Part shown: positions 8,713 through 16,784 of the stretch, piece after piece
Numbering within the stretch: position 1 is the stretch's first letter
Layout: every line of letters starts with the position of its first letter
Origin: JAFGBI01 sp964480725
GTDB lineage: Bacteria > Myxococcota_A > Polyangia > Polyangiales > Polyangiaceae
NCBI GenBank assembly: GCA_964480725.1
Contig: CAYZQO010000002.1
Location: 1 to 64,000, forward strand
Direction of reading: 5' to 3'
DNA length: 64,000 bases
Translations under genes and position numbers: made by a program
Notes under the pieces: model-generated
Told to the model about the DNA's origin: nothing
The model's input: the letters and a program-made list of their open reading frames with translations, nothing else
Database searches by the model: none

Positions 8713-10401
8713 TCAGGGGAACTGCACGCCCGTGTCGATGAAGTACGTCTCGGGATCCGGCGCGGGGGCGATGGCCGTGAAAGACTGGATGGCGTCGGGC
8801 GCCTCCAGCTTGGAGCCGTCCGGGGCCGTGAAGCGCAGGGAGACGGGCAGGGGGAAGGGGCCGACCCCCTGCGGGACCACCCAGGTCCCGTAGCGCTCCT
8901 GCGGGCGCGAGCTCGTGTAATTGGTGTCGCGCTGCAGGGCGGCCCAGTCGCCGGAGGCGAGCTTCCCCTCGACCGCCACGACGGAGCCGGCGCCGGCGAC
9001 GTTCACCACGCTCAGGGCGAAGTAGTAGTCGCTCGCCTGCGGCTGGAGCCACACGTGAATGTTGCCCACCACCGGGCAGGGGACGCGCCGGTAGCGGGTG
9101 GGGACGACGCCATCGGGCGCGCCGAGGTTGGGATCCCCGGTCTGCAGGCGCGCCATCGCGATGTCCCCCAGATCGATGTGGATGCTCTCGTTCGGCTGCG
9201 GATCGTGGTCGGCCGGGAGATCCCCGGGTGGCAGGGGGCAGCCGTAGGCAAAGTCCAGGGATTCGGAGCGGATCTCCGCGCAGTGGTCGCGCCCCGAGCC
9301 GCAGCACCACTTCGAGTTGGCGGAGCAGGGGCAGGAGTCGGTGACCTGGATCACGATCGGGCTCGTGTAGTCCGCCTCGCCGGGCTGGTACTCCGAGCCG
9401 TCCGGCCTGGTGCGCAGGATCTCGAAGCACTCCCCGCAGCTCAGGTAGTTGTCGCGGTCTCCGGGCAGCTCCGGCCAGAACTGGGTGTAGTAGTTGCCCT
9501 GGGGCGCCGCGAAGTTGCCGCGCAGCGTGGTGCCGGGCGGGTCGGCGCACAGATCCGGGTACGCCTGGCAGAAGGCCTCGCACCGCGTGGCATACGCGGA
9601 GTCCCCGAACGAAACCTTGTCGCTGGTGGTGCAGAGCCCGTAGTACCCGAAGGCGCAGGCGCCGCTGGTGGTCAGGCCGTAGTGCGTCGAGCGCGAGTAG
9701 TGCCAGGGCTCGTCGTCGGTGACGCAGCGCCCCTCCGGCCATTTGCCGGAGATACTGCCCTTGCTGCTCACGGCGACGCAGTCCGAGGTCCCCTCGCACG
9801 CGTCGCAGCTCTCCGAGGTCGGGACGCTCGCGCAGTACTGCGCGCAGCAGACGTTGTCCACCAGCGCCCAGGAGCCGCAGCCCGCCTCGGCCTCGTCGAC
9901 GGCGGGGTAGGGTGGCTGTTCGCGATCGGTGGGGGCGGTGGGGACGCAAGCGGCCGCCGCCGCGGCGCTCCCGCCCACCGCGGAGCCCGCGGCCCCGCCG
10001 GCGCCGGGCTCGCCGCCGACTCCGTCGCCGCCCGTGCTGCCGCCGGCGCCGCCGCCGGTTCCGCCGGGATCGCCGCCGGTCCCGCCGGCTCCGACGGTGC
10101 CACCCATCGTGGGGAGAGAGCCGCCTTCAGCGGGGGCGCTCCCTCCGGTGTTGATGCCGCCGTCAGCGGGGCCGCTCCCGCCCGTGCTGGTGCCGCCTTC
10201 GGCCGGGGCGCTTCCACCCGTCGCGGTGCCGCCTTCGGCGGGCGCGACCCCGCCGGTGCTGGTGCCGCCGCCGGTCGACTCAGCGCCGCCCGCCGTGACG
10301 CTCGGCTCCTGCCGCTCTCCGCAGGCCGAGGCACCCAGCAGCGCCGCGCTGAGGAGGGTCAGCGAGAGGGCACGGAGGCGGGCTCGATGGGCGCTTCGCA
10401 C
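8713..10401 (-). CDS. Expansin-like lipoprotein
   Basis: A 562-residue predicted lipoprotein. A GTG start gives an Arg-rich n-region, hydrophobic core and lipobox LGASAC (Cys27), followed by about 110 residues of TGG-rich linker. The C-terminal part matches bacterial expansins: a GACAFGYYGLC segment and the IVIQVTDSCPC segment typical of the six-stranded double-psi barrel (DPBB), then GVVPTRYRRVPC, the hallmark junction of expansins, and a C-terminal beta-sandwich resembling CBM63 (YYFALSVVNVAG). Expansins loosen cellulose-hemicellulose contacts without hydrolysis. Many extra Cys in the DPBB part suggest disulfides. It is followed on the same strand by nothing co-directional; the beta-propeller gene lies 31 bases upstream and may share its transcript. 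The family call is firm; attachment to the cell surface is inferred. Confidence 0.85.
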   Translation of the reverse strand: MRSAHRARLRALSLTLLSAALLGASACGERQEPSVTAGGAESTGGGTSTGGVAPAEGGTATGGSAPAEGGTSTGGSGPADGGINTGGSAPAEGGSLPTMGGTVGAGGTGGDPGGTGGGAGGSTGGDGVGGEPGAGGAAGSAVGGSAAAAAACVPTAPTDREQPPYPAVDEAEAGCGSWALVDNVCCAQYCASVPTSESCDACEGTSDCVAVSSKGSISGKWPEGRCVTDDEPWHYSRSTHYGLTTSGACAFGYYGLCTTSDKVSFGDSAYATRCEAFCQAYPDLCADPPGTTLRGNFAAPQGNYYTQFWPELPGDRDNYLSCGECFEILRTRPDGSEYQPGEADYTSPIVIQVTDSCPCSANSKWCCGSGRDHCAEIRSESLDFAYGCPLPPGDLPADHDPQPNESIHIDLGDIAMARLQTGDPNLGAPDGVVPTRYRRVPCPVVGNIHVWLQPQASDYYFALSVVNVAGAGSVVAVEGKLASGDWAALQRDTNYTSSRPQERYGTWVVPQGVGPFPLPVSLRFTAPDGSKLEAPDAIQSFTAIAPAPDPETYFIDTGVQFP

Positions 10402-10432
10402 CGGGCCAAGCTACGGCCACGTCCCGCGCTCG

Positions 10433-12157
10433 TCAAAGCGCGCGCCGTCCTGCCGCGCCCCCTTCACCCCGCCCGCGCCGCCGCCGCCTCCACCCGAGTC
10501 CGAGGAGCAGCGCGGTCGGGCCCGCCCACGCGCGGCGCGCGGAGCCGCCGGGGACCGCGCTGCAGAAGAACCCCCCCTCTGCGACCACGAGATCCTCCGC
10601 GGGCGGCGAGGGAGCGACGCACGGGTCGGCCGCCGCCGGATCGCCGACGGTGACGCTCGAGGTGACGGTCGGGGCGCTGCGGTTCTCGACGTCGACCGAG
10701 GCGACCTCCTGGTCGGTCACCGTCAGCAGGCGGTCGCCGACCGGCAGGGTCCGCCGCACGCGGCCCTCCTGCGGGATCCAGCCGCGAAGCTCGAGGTCGC
10801 TCGCGCCGAGGTCGAGGAGTTGGACGCCGTGGCGCGCCTCGCAACGGCCTCCCGTCCACACGTTGTTGCTGAGGGGCACCGCGAGCAGCGCGGGCTCGCC
10901 GAGCACCTCGTCCACGATGCTCACCCCGCGGAAGTCCACGCCGGCCTCCGAGGTGGCGTCGCTCCCTCCGAACTCGACCCGCGCGAGCTGCCGGGGGCGA
11001 GCGAGGTCGCTGACGTCGAACAGGGAGCTCGCGATCCGCTCCCCGCGATCGCCGCGCCCTACCGCGACCAGCCGGTCGCCGCGCGGGAAGACGAAGTCGC
11101 TCCAGCCGGGGACCTCGAGCTCGGCCACGATCCGCGGCTCGGTCGGGTCCGCGAGCGAGACGACCCAGAGCGGATCGATCTGCACCACGACCGGCTCGTA
11201 GGTGACGACGTAGGCGACGTCGCCGTCGAACCGGGTCGCGTGCAGATCCTCGCCGGGGGCGAGGTGGGTCAGGCTGCCGACCAGCTCGGGATGGTCCGGA
11301 TCACCGACGTCGACGACGTGAAGGTTCGATCCCGCGGCGCGGCTCACGAAGGTGGCGACGCGGAGCGTCCCCTCATGCTCGTCGAGGTGGAAGCGGCTCA
11401 GCACCGCGCCCGCGACCTCGAAGGCCCCGCGCTCCGTCATGGCGCCGTCCCCGGCGCCGAAGTCCACCGTGCGCACCCGCGTGCGGGTGCCGTCGCCGAT
11501 CCGCTGGGCGACGTACAGCGTGCGGTCGGTGACGTGCACCTCGTAGCCCTCCCCGGCGAAGGCCAGGTGATCGACCACGGCCATGGCGCCAGGGTCGGCG
11601 GTGTCGACCGAGAAGACCCAGGTCGCCGCCCCGCCCGGTCCGGTGAGGCTCGTCACCACGTACAGCACCTCGCCCACCAGGCGGCTCGCCACGATCGTCC
11701 CCGGCAGGCAGAGCTCGCCGACGATCTCGGCCTGGCTCGCCGACTCCGCGTCGACGACGGCGACGACCTCGCTCTGGGTGGTGACGGCCCAGGAGTCGAG
11801 CTCGGCGGGGAGGTCGCAACCGGGGACGACGTCCTCGAGCAGCACGAAGGTGCTCGCCCCCCGCACGTAGAGCTCGCCCGCGTTCCCCGCGAGCTCGCGC
11901 ACCCGGTTCATGAAGACAGGGAGCGCCGGCTCGGAGACGTCGATCACGCTGAGGCCCGTGCCCGCGTTCTGGACGTAGAGCGTCGATCCCACCAGCTTGA
12001 AGAGGTCGCTCTCCTCGATCAGCGGCGGGGCCTCCGCCGCCGCCCGGCCCCCGGCGGCGTCGTCCTGCTCGGCGTTGGCACAACCCCCCAAGGCCATTCC
12101 TGCCAAGGCCATACCGATCCCCCACGCCCAGCCCCGCGTCGCGAGTCGCTCGCTCAT
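10433..12157 (-). CDS. Secreted beta-propeller lipoprotein (LVIVD/COG4880-like)
   Basis: A 574-residue protein starting at an ATG preceded by GGAGG. The signal peptide ends in lipobox LGGC. The body is a series of LYV..G..LSVIDVSEP-type repeats (for example TLYVQNAGTGLSVIDVSEP) characteristic of LVIVD / beta_propel proteins distantly related to WD40. The C-terminus carries a Cys, a short hydrophobic stretch (PTALLLGLGW) and an Arg cluster, resembling a MYXO-CTERM surface-sorting tail, though with a lipobox at the other end one of the two signals may be non-functional. Role unknown; such propellers often bind ligands or proteins at the surface. Upstream ORF extension has no signal peptide and was not used. 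Confidence 0.75.
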   Translation of the reverse strand: MSERLATRGWAWGIGMALAGMALGGCANAEQDDAAGGRAAAEAPPLIEESDLFKLVGSTLYVQNAGTGLSVIDVSEPALPVFMNRVRELAGNAGELYVRGASTFVLLEDVVPGCDLPAELDSWAVTTQSEVVAVVDAESASQAEIVGELCLPGTIVASRLVGEVLYVVTSLTGPGGAATWVFSVDTADPGAMAVVDHLAFAGEGYEVHVTDRTLYVAQRIGDGTRTRVRTVDFGAGDGAMTERGAFEVAGAVLSRFHLDEHEGTLRVATFVSRAAGSNLHVVDVGDPDHPELVGSLTHLAPGEDLHATRFDGDVAYVVTYEPVVVQIDPLWVVSLADPTEPRIVAELEVPGWSDFVFPRGDRLVAVGRGDRGERIASSLFDVSDLARPRQLARVEFGGSDATSEAGVDFRGVSIVDEVLGEPALLAVPLSNNVWTGGRCEARHGVQLLDLGASDLELRGWIPQEGRVRRTLPVGDRLLTVTDQEVASVDVENRSAPTVTSSVTVGDPAAADPCVAPSPPAEDLVVAEGGFFCSAVPGGSARRAWAGPTALLLGLGWRRRRRGRGEGGAAGRRAL

Positions 12158-12363
12158 CGAACCATCCTCCGGAAGCCCGGGGCCCTCCCTGCAACGACCG
12201 AGCCAGCGGCGGGTCGCGCGGGCGAGGAGCGGCGCGCGCCCGGAGATCCGGCTCCCGCGCGGGCGGAGCCGGCCTCGGCCCCGTCCGCGCCTCGCATCGG
12301 CGCGCGTCCCCGACCGGGACATCGCTGTCACGGTGTTGGGCGCGGGCCCCGCCGGGCCCCGTC

Positions 12364-12383
12364 GCGGGGGCGCCTGCCCCCGC
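12364..12383 (-). terminator. GC hairpin between radical SAM and propeller genes
   Basis: An 8-bp perfect stem (GCGGGGGC / GCCCCCGC) with a GCCT loop lies 16 bases downstream of the radical SAM stop codon on the minus strand. There is no T-run after it, so it may attenuate or simply stabilise the mRNA end. Confidence 0.3.
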
Positions 12384-12398
12384 CGCCGCGGTGTTGCC

Positions 12399-14675
12399 TC
12401 AGCCGCGACGCGGGCGAGGTCCGGCGTCGGCGGACCCGGCGCTGCCCCGAACGGTCGGCTCCGCCTCGCCCTCGACCGCCCGCGCCCAGCGCTCGAGGTC
12501 GCCATCGGCGGGGGCCGGGAGGGGCGCGGCGGCCACCTCGTTGATCATGTCGTTCACGTCGTTGCAGGAAGAGTCGCCACCGCCCAGCTCCTGCTCGAGC
12601 AGGTTGGTCATCCCGCCGCCGTCGTGATCCTCGCTACCATCGGCGACGCCGTCGCCGTCGGTGTCCGCGAGCTCCGGGTCGGTTCCGAAGATCTCCTGCT
12701 CGCATTGGTCGGGGAGGCCGTCGCCGTCGGTGTCGTCGAGCGGCGACGGGGCGTACTCGCTCATCATGTCGGAGTAGTCCGCGCACGAGTAGTCGCCGGC
12801 GGCTTGCTGCTCCTCCGCGTTGGTCATGGACCCGCCGTCGTGGTTCTCGTCTCCGTCGGGGGTGCCGTCGCCGTCGGAGTCGGCGAGCGCAGGGTCGGTG
12901 CCGAAGATCCCCTCCTCGCACTGGTCGGGCAGCCCGTCGCCGTCGCGGTCCTGCAGCGGGGGCGGGGCGTATTCGCTCACGCCGTCGCCCCGGGTCTCGC
13001 CGCCGCAGCTCAGCACGGCCGCCGCCAGGGTGGCGGCGACGGCGGTCTGGCGCAGCCGCGCCGCGCGCGGGGCGGCCACCCGGGCCTCGGCGCGCGCGCT
13101 CGCCGCCATCCCGAGCGCGCGGACGTGCTCGCGCAGGGCGAGCCCCTCCCGCTGGAGCGCGGCCCGGCTCGCCCGCTCGCGCTCGACCAGCGTGCGGGTG
13201 CGTCGGAGGAGCGCCGGATCCTCGAGCCCCGCCGTCTCGCTCGCGATCTGCACCAGCTCGGTGAGGAGCGCGACGAGGTCACGGTTGACGCGGACGGTCC
13301 AGTCCTGGACGCGGGAACGCGCCGCGGCGACGCCCGGCCCGCCGTGGAAGTGCCGGAGCACCCCGCCGAGGTGATCGAGCCCGATGGCGACCTCCATCAG
13401 GCTGTCGGTGGCCCAGCAGCGCTCGTGGAAGATGCGGGTCGCCAGGCGCGAGGCGACGTCCACCGCGGGGTCGGCGATGGTGTAGGTCCGCGCGAGGTAG
13501 TCCCCCCGGCCGCGCCCGGCGGCGCGCAGCCGCGCCTCGAGCGGCGTTCCCGCGTAGGTTTCCACGCGGCAGAAGTTGAGGGGGAAGCCTTGGTGGCGGC
13601 GGAAGAAGTCGAGGTCGTCGCAAACCGTCGCCAGGGTCGCGTCCGGGTGAAAGCACATCAGGGTGTACTGGGCGGAGATGCCGAGCTCCTGGCAGAGCGC
13701 GAGCGCCGCCTCGGCCGCCGCGACGTCTGCCTCGCGGCCGCGGGCGCCCGGCGTGCGCCCGATCGACGCGAGCCCCGCCGCCGATCCCGACTCGACCCCG
13801 AGGAACACGCGCAAGAGGCCCATCCGGGCGAGCTTCTCGAACACCGACCGCTCCGCGTCGGCGGGGCGGCATTTGATGGTGAACCCGATGCCGTCAATCC
13901 CCCGCTCCGCCCAGGCGGCCTGCAGGGCGTCGAGCCGCTCGTGGTTCTTGCGCACCGACGGCACCAGGAAGTTGTCGTCGTGGAAGACGAACTGCCGCAC
14001 CCCCCGCTCGCGGTAGAGCGCGGCCATCTCGTCGGCGACGCTGGCGACGCTGCGCTGGCGGAAACGCGGCCCCGGCGCCATCCGGTGCAAGGTGACGATG
14101 CAGCAGTAGTCGCAGCTCGAGGTGCAGCCCCGGCTGCCCATCAGGTAGGCCGTGCGCACCCCGGCGAGGCGGCGCACCGGGCCGCGGCGGTCCGGGAAAG
14201 GCAGCCGATCGAGATCGGTGATCGCCGGGCGCGGCGCCGAGCGGAGGATCGCGGGCCCCTCCCGGAAGGCGAGCCCCGGGATGGTGGGGAACCGGGCGGG
14301 GTCGAAGCCCGTCGCGCAGAGCTCGACCAGGGTGTACTCGCCCTCGTGCAGCACGATCACGTCGAGCTCCGGGTGGTGCTCGAGCAGCTCCGCCGCAGCG
14401 CAGGTCGCGTAGTGACCGCCGACCACCACCGGCGTGCGGGGCGCGTAGAGCTTCAGTGCCGCGGCGAGGGTCAGAAACTCCCGCGCGCGGGCCTGGAAGC
14501 AGAGCGACAGGCCGACGGCGTCGGCGCCCCGCGCCCGCGCGACCACCTCGCCGAGGTCGTCGAGGCTGTCGAAGGCGGCGATCTCGGCCTGGTGACCGGC
14601 GGCGACGAGCGCCGCCGAGAGATAGCGCAGCGAGAGGTTCTCTTCCCGTTCGGGACCGACCAAAAGTACGCGCAT
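12399..14675 (-). CDS. B12-type radical SAM enzyme fused to TSP3-like repeat tail
   Basis: A 758-residue frame. The start ATG is preceded by GGGGAGGAG. Residues 1-115 resemble a cobalamin-binding Rossmann domain (VVVGGHYAT), without an obvious DxHxxG motif. Radical SAM cluster ligands are Cys184, Cys188 and Cys191 (GCTSSCDYC), followed by a TIM-barrel part with GVESGS. The catalytic part ends at about residue 520. From Met523 the same frame encodes an Arg-rich stretch, a hydrophobic run and AVLSC (Cys557), that is, a complete lipoprotein signal peptide, then two blocks of DGDGLPDQCE..IFGTDP..ADSDGDG, thrombospondin type-3-like calcium-binding repeats. Either a genuine fusion with a transmembrane link, or a lost stop between two genes; the Met at 13109 could start a separate lipoprotein. 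Substrate unknown. It diverges from exbB. Confidence 0.75.
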   Translation of the reverse strand: MRVLLVGPEREENLSLRYLSAALVAAGHQAEIAAFDSLDDLGEVVARARGADAVGLSLCFQARAREFLTLAAALKLYAPRTPVVVGGHYATCAAAELLEHHPELDVIVLHEGEYTLVELCATGFDPARFPTIPGLAFREGPAILRSAPRPAITDLDRLPFPDRRGPVRRLAGVRTAYLMGSRGCTSSCDYCCIVTLHRMAPGPRFRQRSVASVADEMAALYRERGVRQFVFHDDNFLVPSVRKNHERLDALQAAWAERGIDGIGFTIKCRPADAERSVFEKLARMGLLRVFLGVESGSAAGLASIGRTPGARGREADVAAAEAALALCQELGISAQYTLMCFHPDATLATVCDDLDFFRRHQGFPLNFCRVETYAGTPLEARLRAAGRGRGDYLARTYTIADPAVDVASRLATRIFHERCWATDSLMEVAIGLDHLGGVLRHFHGGPGVAAARSRVQDWTVRVNRDLVALLTELVQIASETAGLEDPALLRRTRTLVERERASRAALQREGLALREHVRALGMAASARAEARVAAPRAARLRQTAVAATLAAAVLSCGGETRGDGVSEYAPPPLQDRDGDGLPDQCEEGIFGTDPALADSDGDGTPDGDENHDGGSMTNAEEQQAAGDYSCADYSDMMSEYAPSPLDDTDGDGLPDQCEQEIFGTDPELADTDGDGVADGSEDHDGGGMTNLLEQELGGGDSSCNDVNDMINEVAAAPLPAPADGDLERWARAVEGEAEPTVRGSAGSADAGPRPRRG

Positions 14676-14901
14676 GACTCCTCCCCGCGGCGGCGGGCCT
14701 GGGACCCCCACTGCTGGCCGCGTGAGGATAGCACGCACCCGATGGGGGCCGCTGCTGCCCCCAGATCCGGTCGCCACCGGCTCGGCGGGGGCGGCGCGGA
14801 TCCGGGGCCGCGCCGCGGCCAGTGAACGCTTCCCCCGCCGTCGGGAACGGAGGAGCGCGCCCGGAATACCCCTGGGCGCCTGCTCCCGAGGAACCAAGAC
14901 G

Positions 14902-15546
14902 ATGGATATCGAACGCGCTCTCGACGCCTTCACGATGCTCGGCGCCCGCTGGGTGCTGTGGCTCCTGGTCGCGCTGAGCGTCGCGGGGGTCGCGGTGGTG
15001 ATCGAGCGCGCCGTGCTGCTGGCGACGAGCCACGACGACGTCGGTCGCCTGCAACGCGAGCTGCGGCGCCTGCTCCTCCTCGGGGATCTGGACCGGGCGC
15101 GGCGGCGGCTCGAAGAGTCGCCCAGCTTCGAGGCCCGGATCGCGGCGGCGGGGCTCCAGGCGCGGGGCGCGGGGAGCGCCGAGGAGCGCATGGCGGCCGA
15201 GAGCGCGCTGGCGCGCCTGCGGATGGAGCAGAGCCTGACCTACCTCGGCACGCTCGGCAGCAACGCGCCGTTCGTCGGGCTGCTCGGCACCGTGATCGGG
15301 ATCATCGGCGCCTTCCACGAGCTCGGTGCCGCCGCCGGTCAGGTGTCCGCGGGGCTGATGGCCGAGATCGGCGAGGCGCTCGTGGCCACCGCGGTGGGGC
15401 TCCTGGTCGCCCTGCCGGCGGTCGCCGCCTACAACACCTTCCAGCGCGTGATCCGGGCGCGGCTCGGGCGTGCCGACGCGCTCGGGCGCGAGGTGCTCGC
15501 CTATTACAAGGGGCGCGAGGAAGAGGCGCTCGAGGCCGCGGAGTGA
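14902..15546 (+). CDS. exbB: ExbB/TolQ-type proton channel subunit
   Basis: A 214-residue inner-membrane protein of the MotA/TolQ/ExbB family. The first membrane helix is at residues of about 14-36, and two further helices occur near residues 115-140 and 150-180; the segment NAPFVGLLGTVIGIIGAF is the family signature. With ExbD and TonB it should use proton flow to energise outer-membrane transporters or another envelope process. An ATG after GAGGA was chosen; longer starts upstream lack a matching N-terminus. First gene of a tight exbB-exbD-tonB-surface protein operon: the gap to exbD is 25 bases. Confidence 0.93.
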   Translation: MDIERALDAFTMLGARWVLWLLVALSVAGVAVVIERAVLLATSHDDVGRLQRELRRLLLLGDLDRARRRLEESPSFEARIAAAGLQARGAGSAEERMAAESALARLRMEQSLTYLGTLGSNAPFVGLLGTVIGIIGAFHELGAAAGQVSAGLMAEIGEALVATAVGLLVALPAVAAYNTFQRVIRARLGRADALGREVLAYYKGREEEALEAAE

Positions 15547-15571
15547 CGGCGGAGCGGACGAGGAGCGAGCC

Positions 15572-15994
15572 ATGGCCCACGGCAACAGCTTCGACGACCA
15601 GGCCCCCATCACCGGCATCAACGTCACCCCGCTGGTCGACGTCGTGCTGGTGCTGCTCATCGTCCTGATGGTGACGGCCGGCTACCTCGTGTCGCGGACC
15701 ATCCCCGTGGATCTGCCCCGGGGCGCGACCGGGCAGACCACGGCGACCACCCTCGCCATCACGGTCACCGCCGATGGCCGCACCTTCCTCGACGCCGAGC
15801 CCGTGGACCGCCCCGCGCTGCGCCGGCGGATCCAGGCGGCGCGGGCGGCGGACGAGGGCACCCGGGCGGTCATCGCCGCCGACGGCGGCACCGCGCACCG
15901 CGAGGTGGTCGCGGTGATCGATCTGCTCCGTCAGGAGGGCGTGGCGCGCTTTGCCATCAACGTCGCTCCCGAGGATCTCGCCGTTCACCGGTGA
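15572..15994 (+). CDS. exbD: ExbD/TolR-type energiser subunit
   Basis: A 140-residue ExbD/TolR protein: short cytoplasmic N-terminus, one membrane helix preceded by INVTPLVDVVLVLLIVLMV, and a periplasmic domain. The Asp in LVDVV is the conserved membrane residue needed for proton-driven work. ATG preceded by AGGAG. It lies between exbB and tonB with only 7 bases to the tonB start, so the three are surely co-transcribed. Confidence 0.93.
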   Translation: MAHGNSFDDQAPITGINVTPLVDVVLVLLIVLMVTAGYLVSRTIPVDLPRGATGQTTATTLAITVTADGRTFLDAEPVDRPALRRRIQAARAADEGTRAVIAADGGTAHREVVAVIDLLRQEGVARFAINVAPEDLAVHR

Positions 15995-16001
15995 CCGCGC
16001 C

Positions 16002-16784
16002 ATGTCGTCACCACTCACCCCGCGGCACGCCGTCGGCGTCGTCACGAGCCTCGGGCTCCACGGCGGCCTGTTCGTCGCGCTGACCTTCTCGCCGCTCTCG
16101 GCCGCGCCGGGCCGGTCGCTCTGCCCGGTCGAGGTCGAGATCGCAGCGCCGCCGCCGGTGCTGCCGCCCCCGGTCGCTCCCGAGCCGGAGCCACCCCCGG
16201 CCGCTCCCGAGCCGGCGCTCCCCGCGCGAGCGCCGGCCGCGGCCGTCCCCGCGCCGGTCGAGCCGCCGCCGCCGTCCGAGCCGCGGGTCGTCGATCTGTC
16301 CGGTGTCACGCTGACCGACGACGGCCCGGGCGCGGGCTGGTCGAGCGTCACCGGTGACGGCACGGCGCTGCGCGGTCCCCTCCCGGCGCCGCATCGCTCG
16401 GTGCTCGCGGCCGCGTCCTCGGCGCGCCCCCTCGAGCCGGCGAGCCTGCGGCAAGCCCCGGCTCGCCCCGCGCCGCCCGCGCTGGTCGCGCTCGCGGACC
16501 TCGCGCGCCGTCCGACGCCGCCGCCGCTCGACGCCTTGCTCGTGCAGAACTACCCGCCGGAGGCCCGCCGGCGCGGCGAGCCCGGGCGCGCGGTCGTCGT
16601 CGCTCGCATCGACGTCGACGGCCTGGTGCGCTCGGTGCGCGTCGCGTCCGAGTCGGGTGGGGGGTTCGGCGCCGCCTGTCGGCGCACGGTCCTCGGCTCC
16701 CGCTGGGAGCCGCCCCGCGATCGCGACGGCCGGCAGGTCGTGACCGAGGTGACCTACACCTGCCGCTTCGAGGTGGAGCGATGA
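16002..16784 (+). CDS. tonB: TonB-family energy transducer
   Basis: A 260-residue TonB-like protein. An N-terminal membrane anchor (about residues 10-32) is followed by a Pro-rich periplasmic spacer (PPPVLPPPVAPEPEPPP) of about 60 residues, a less ordered part, and a C-terminal TonB domain with NYPPEARRRGEPGRAVV, IDVDGLVRSVRV and a final RFEVER. It would couple the ExbBD motor to outer-membrane receptors. No TonB-dependent receptor is in this window; the gene directly behind it, overlapping by 4 bases, encodes a different kind of surface protein. Confidence 0.92.
   Translation: MSSPLTPRHAVGVVTSLGLHGGLFVALTFSPLSAAPGRSLCPVEVEIAAPPPVLPPPVAPEPEPPPAAPEPALPARAPAAAVPAPVEPPPPSEPRVVDLSGVTLTDDGPGAGWSSVTGDGTALRGPLPAPHRSVLAAASSARPLEPASLRQAPARPAPPALVALADLARRPTPPPLDALLVQNYPPEARRRGEPGRAVVVARIDVDGLVRSVRVASESGGGFGAACRRTVLGSRWEPPRDRDGRQVVTEVTYTCRFEVER

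Noticed and set aside
11997..14825. A 942-codon plus-strand frame antisense to the radical SAM gene
   Set aside because: It mirrors the minus-strand genes, is Arg/Gly/Val-rich with no domain, and stop codons are rare in all frames at this GC content.
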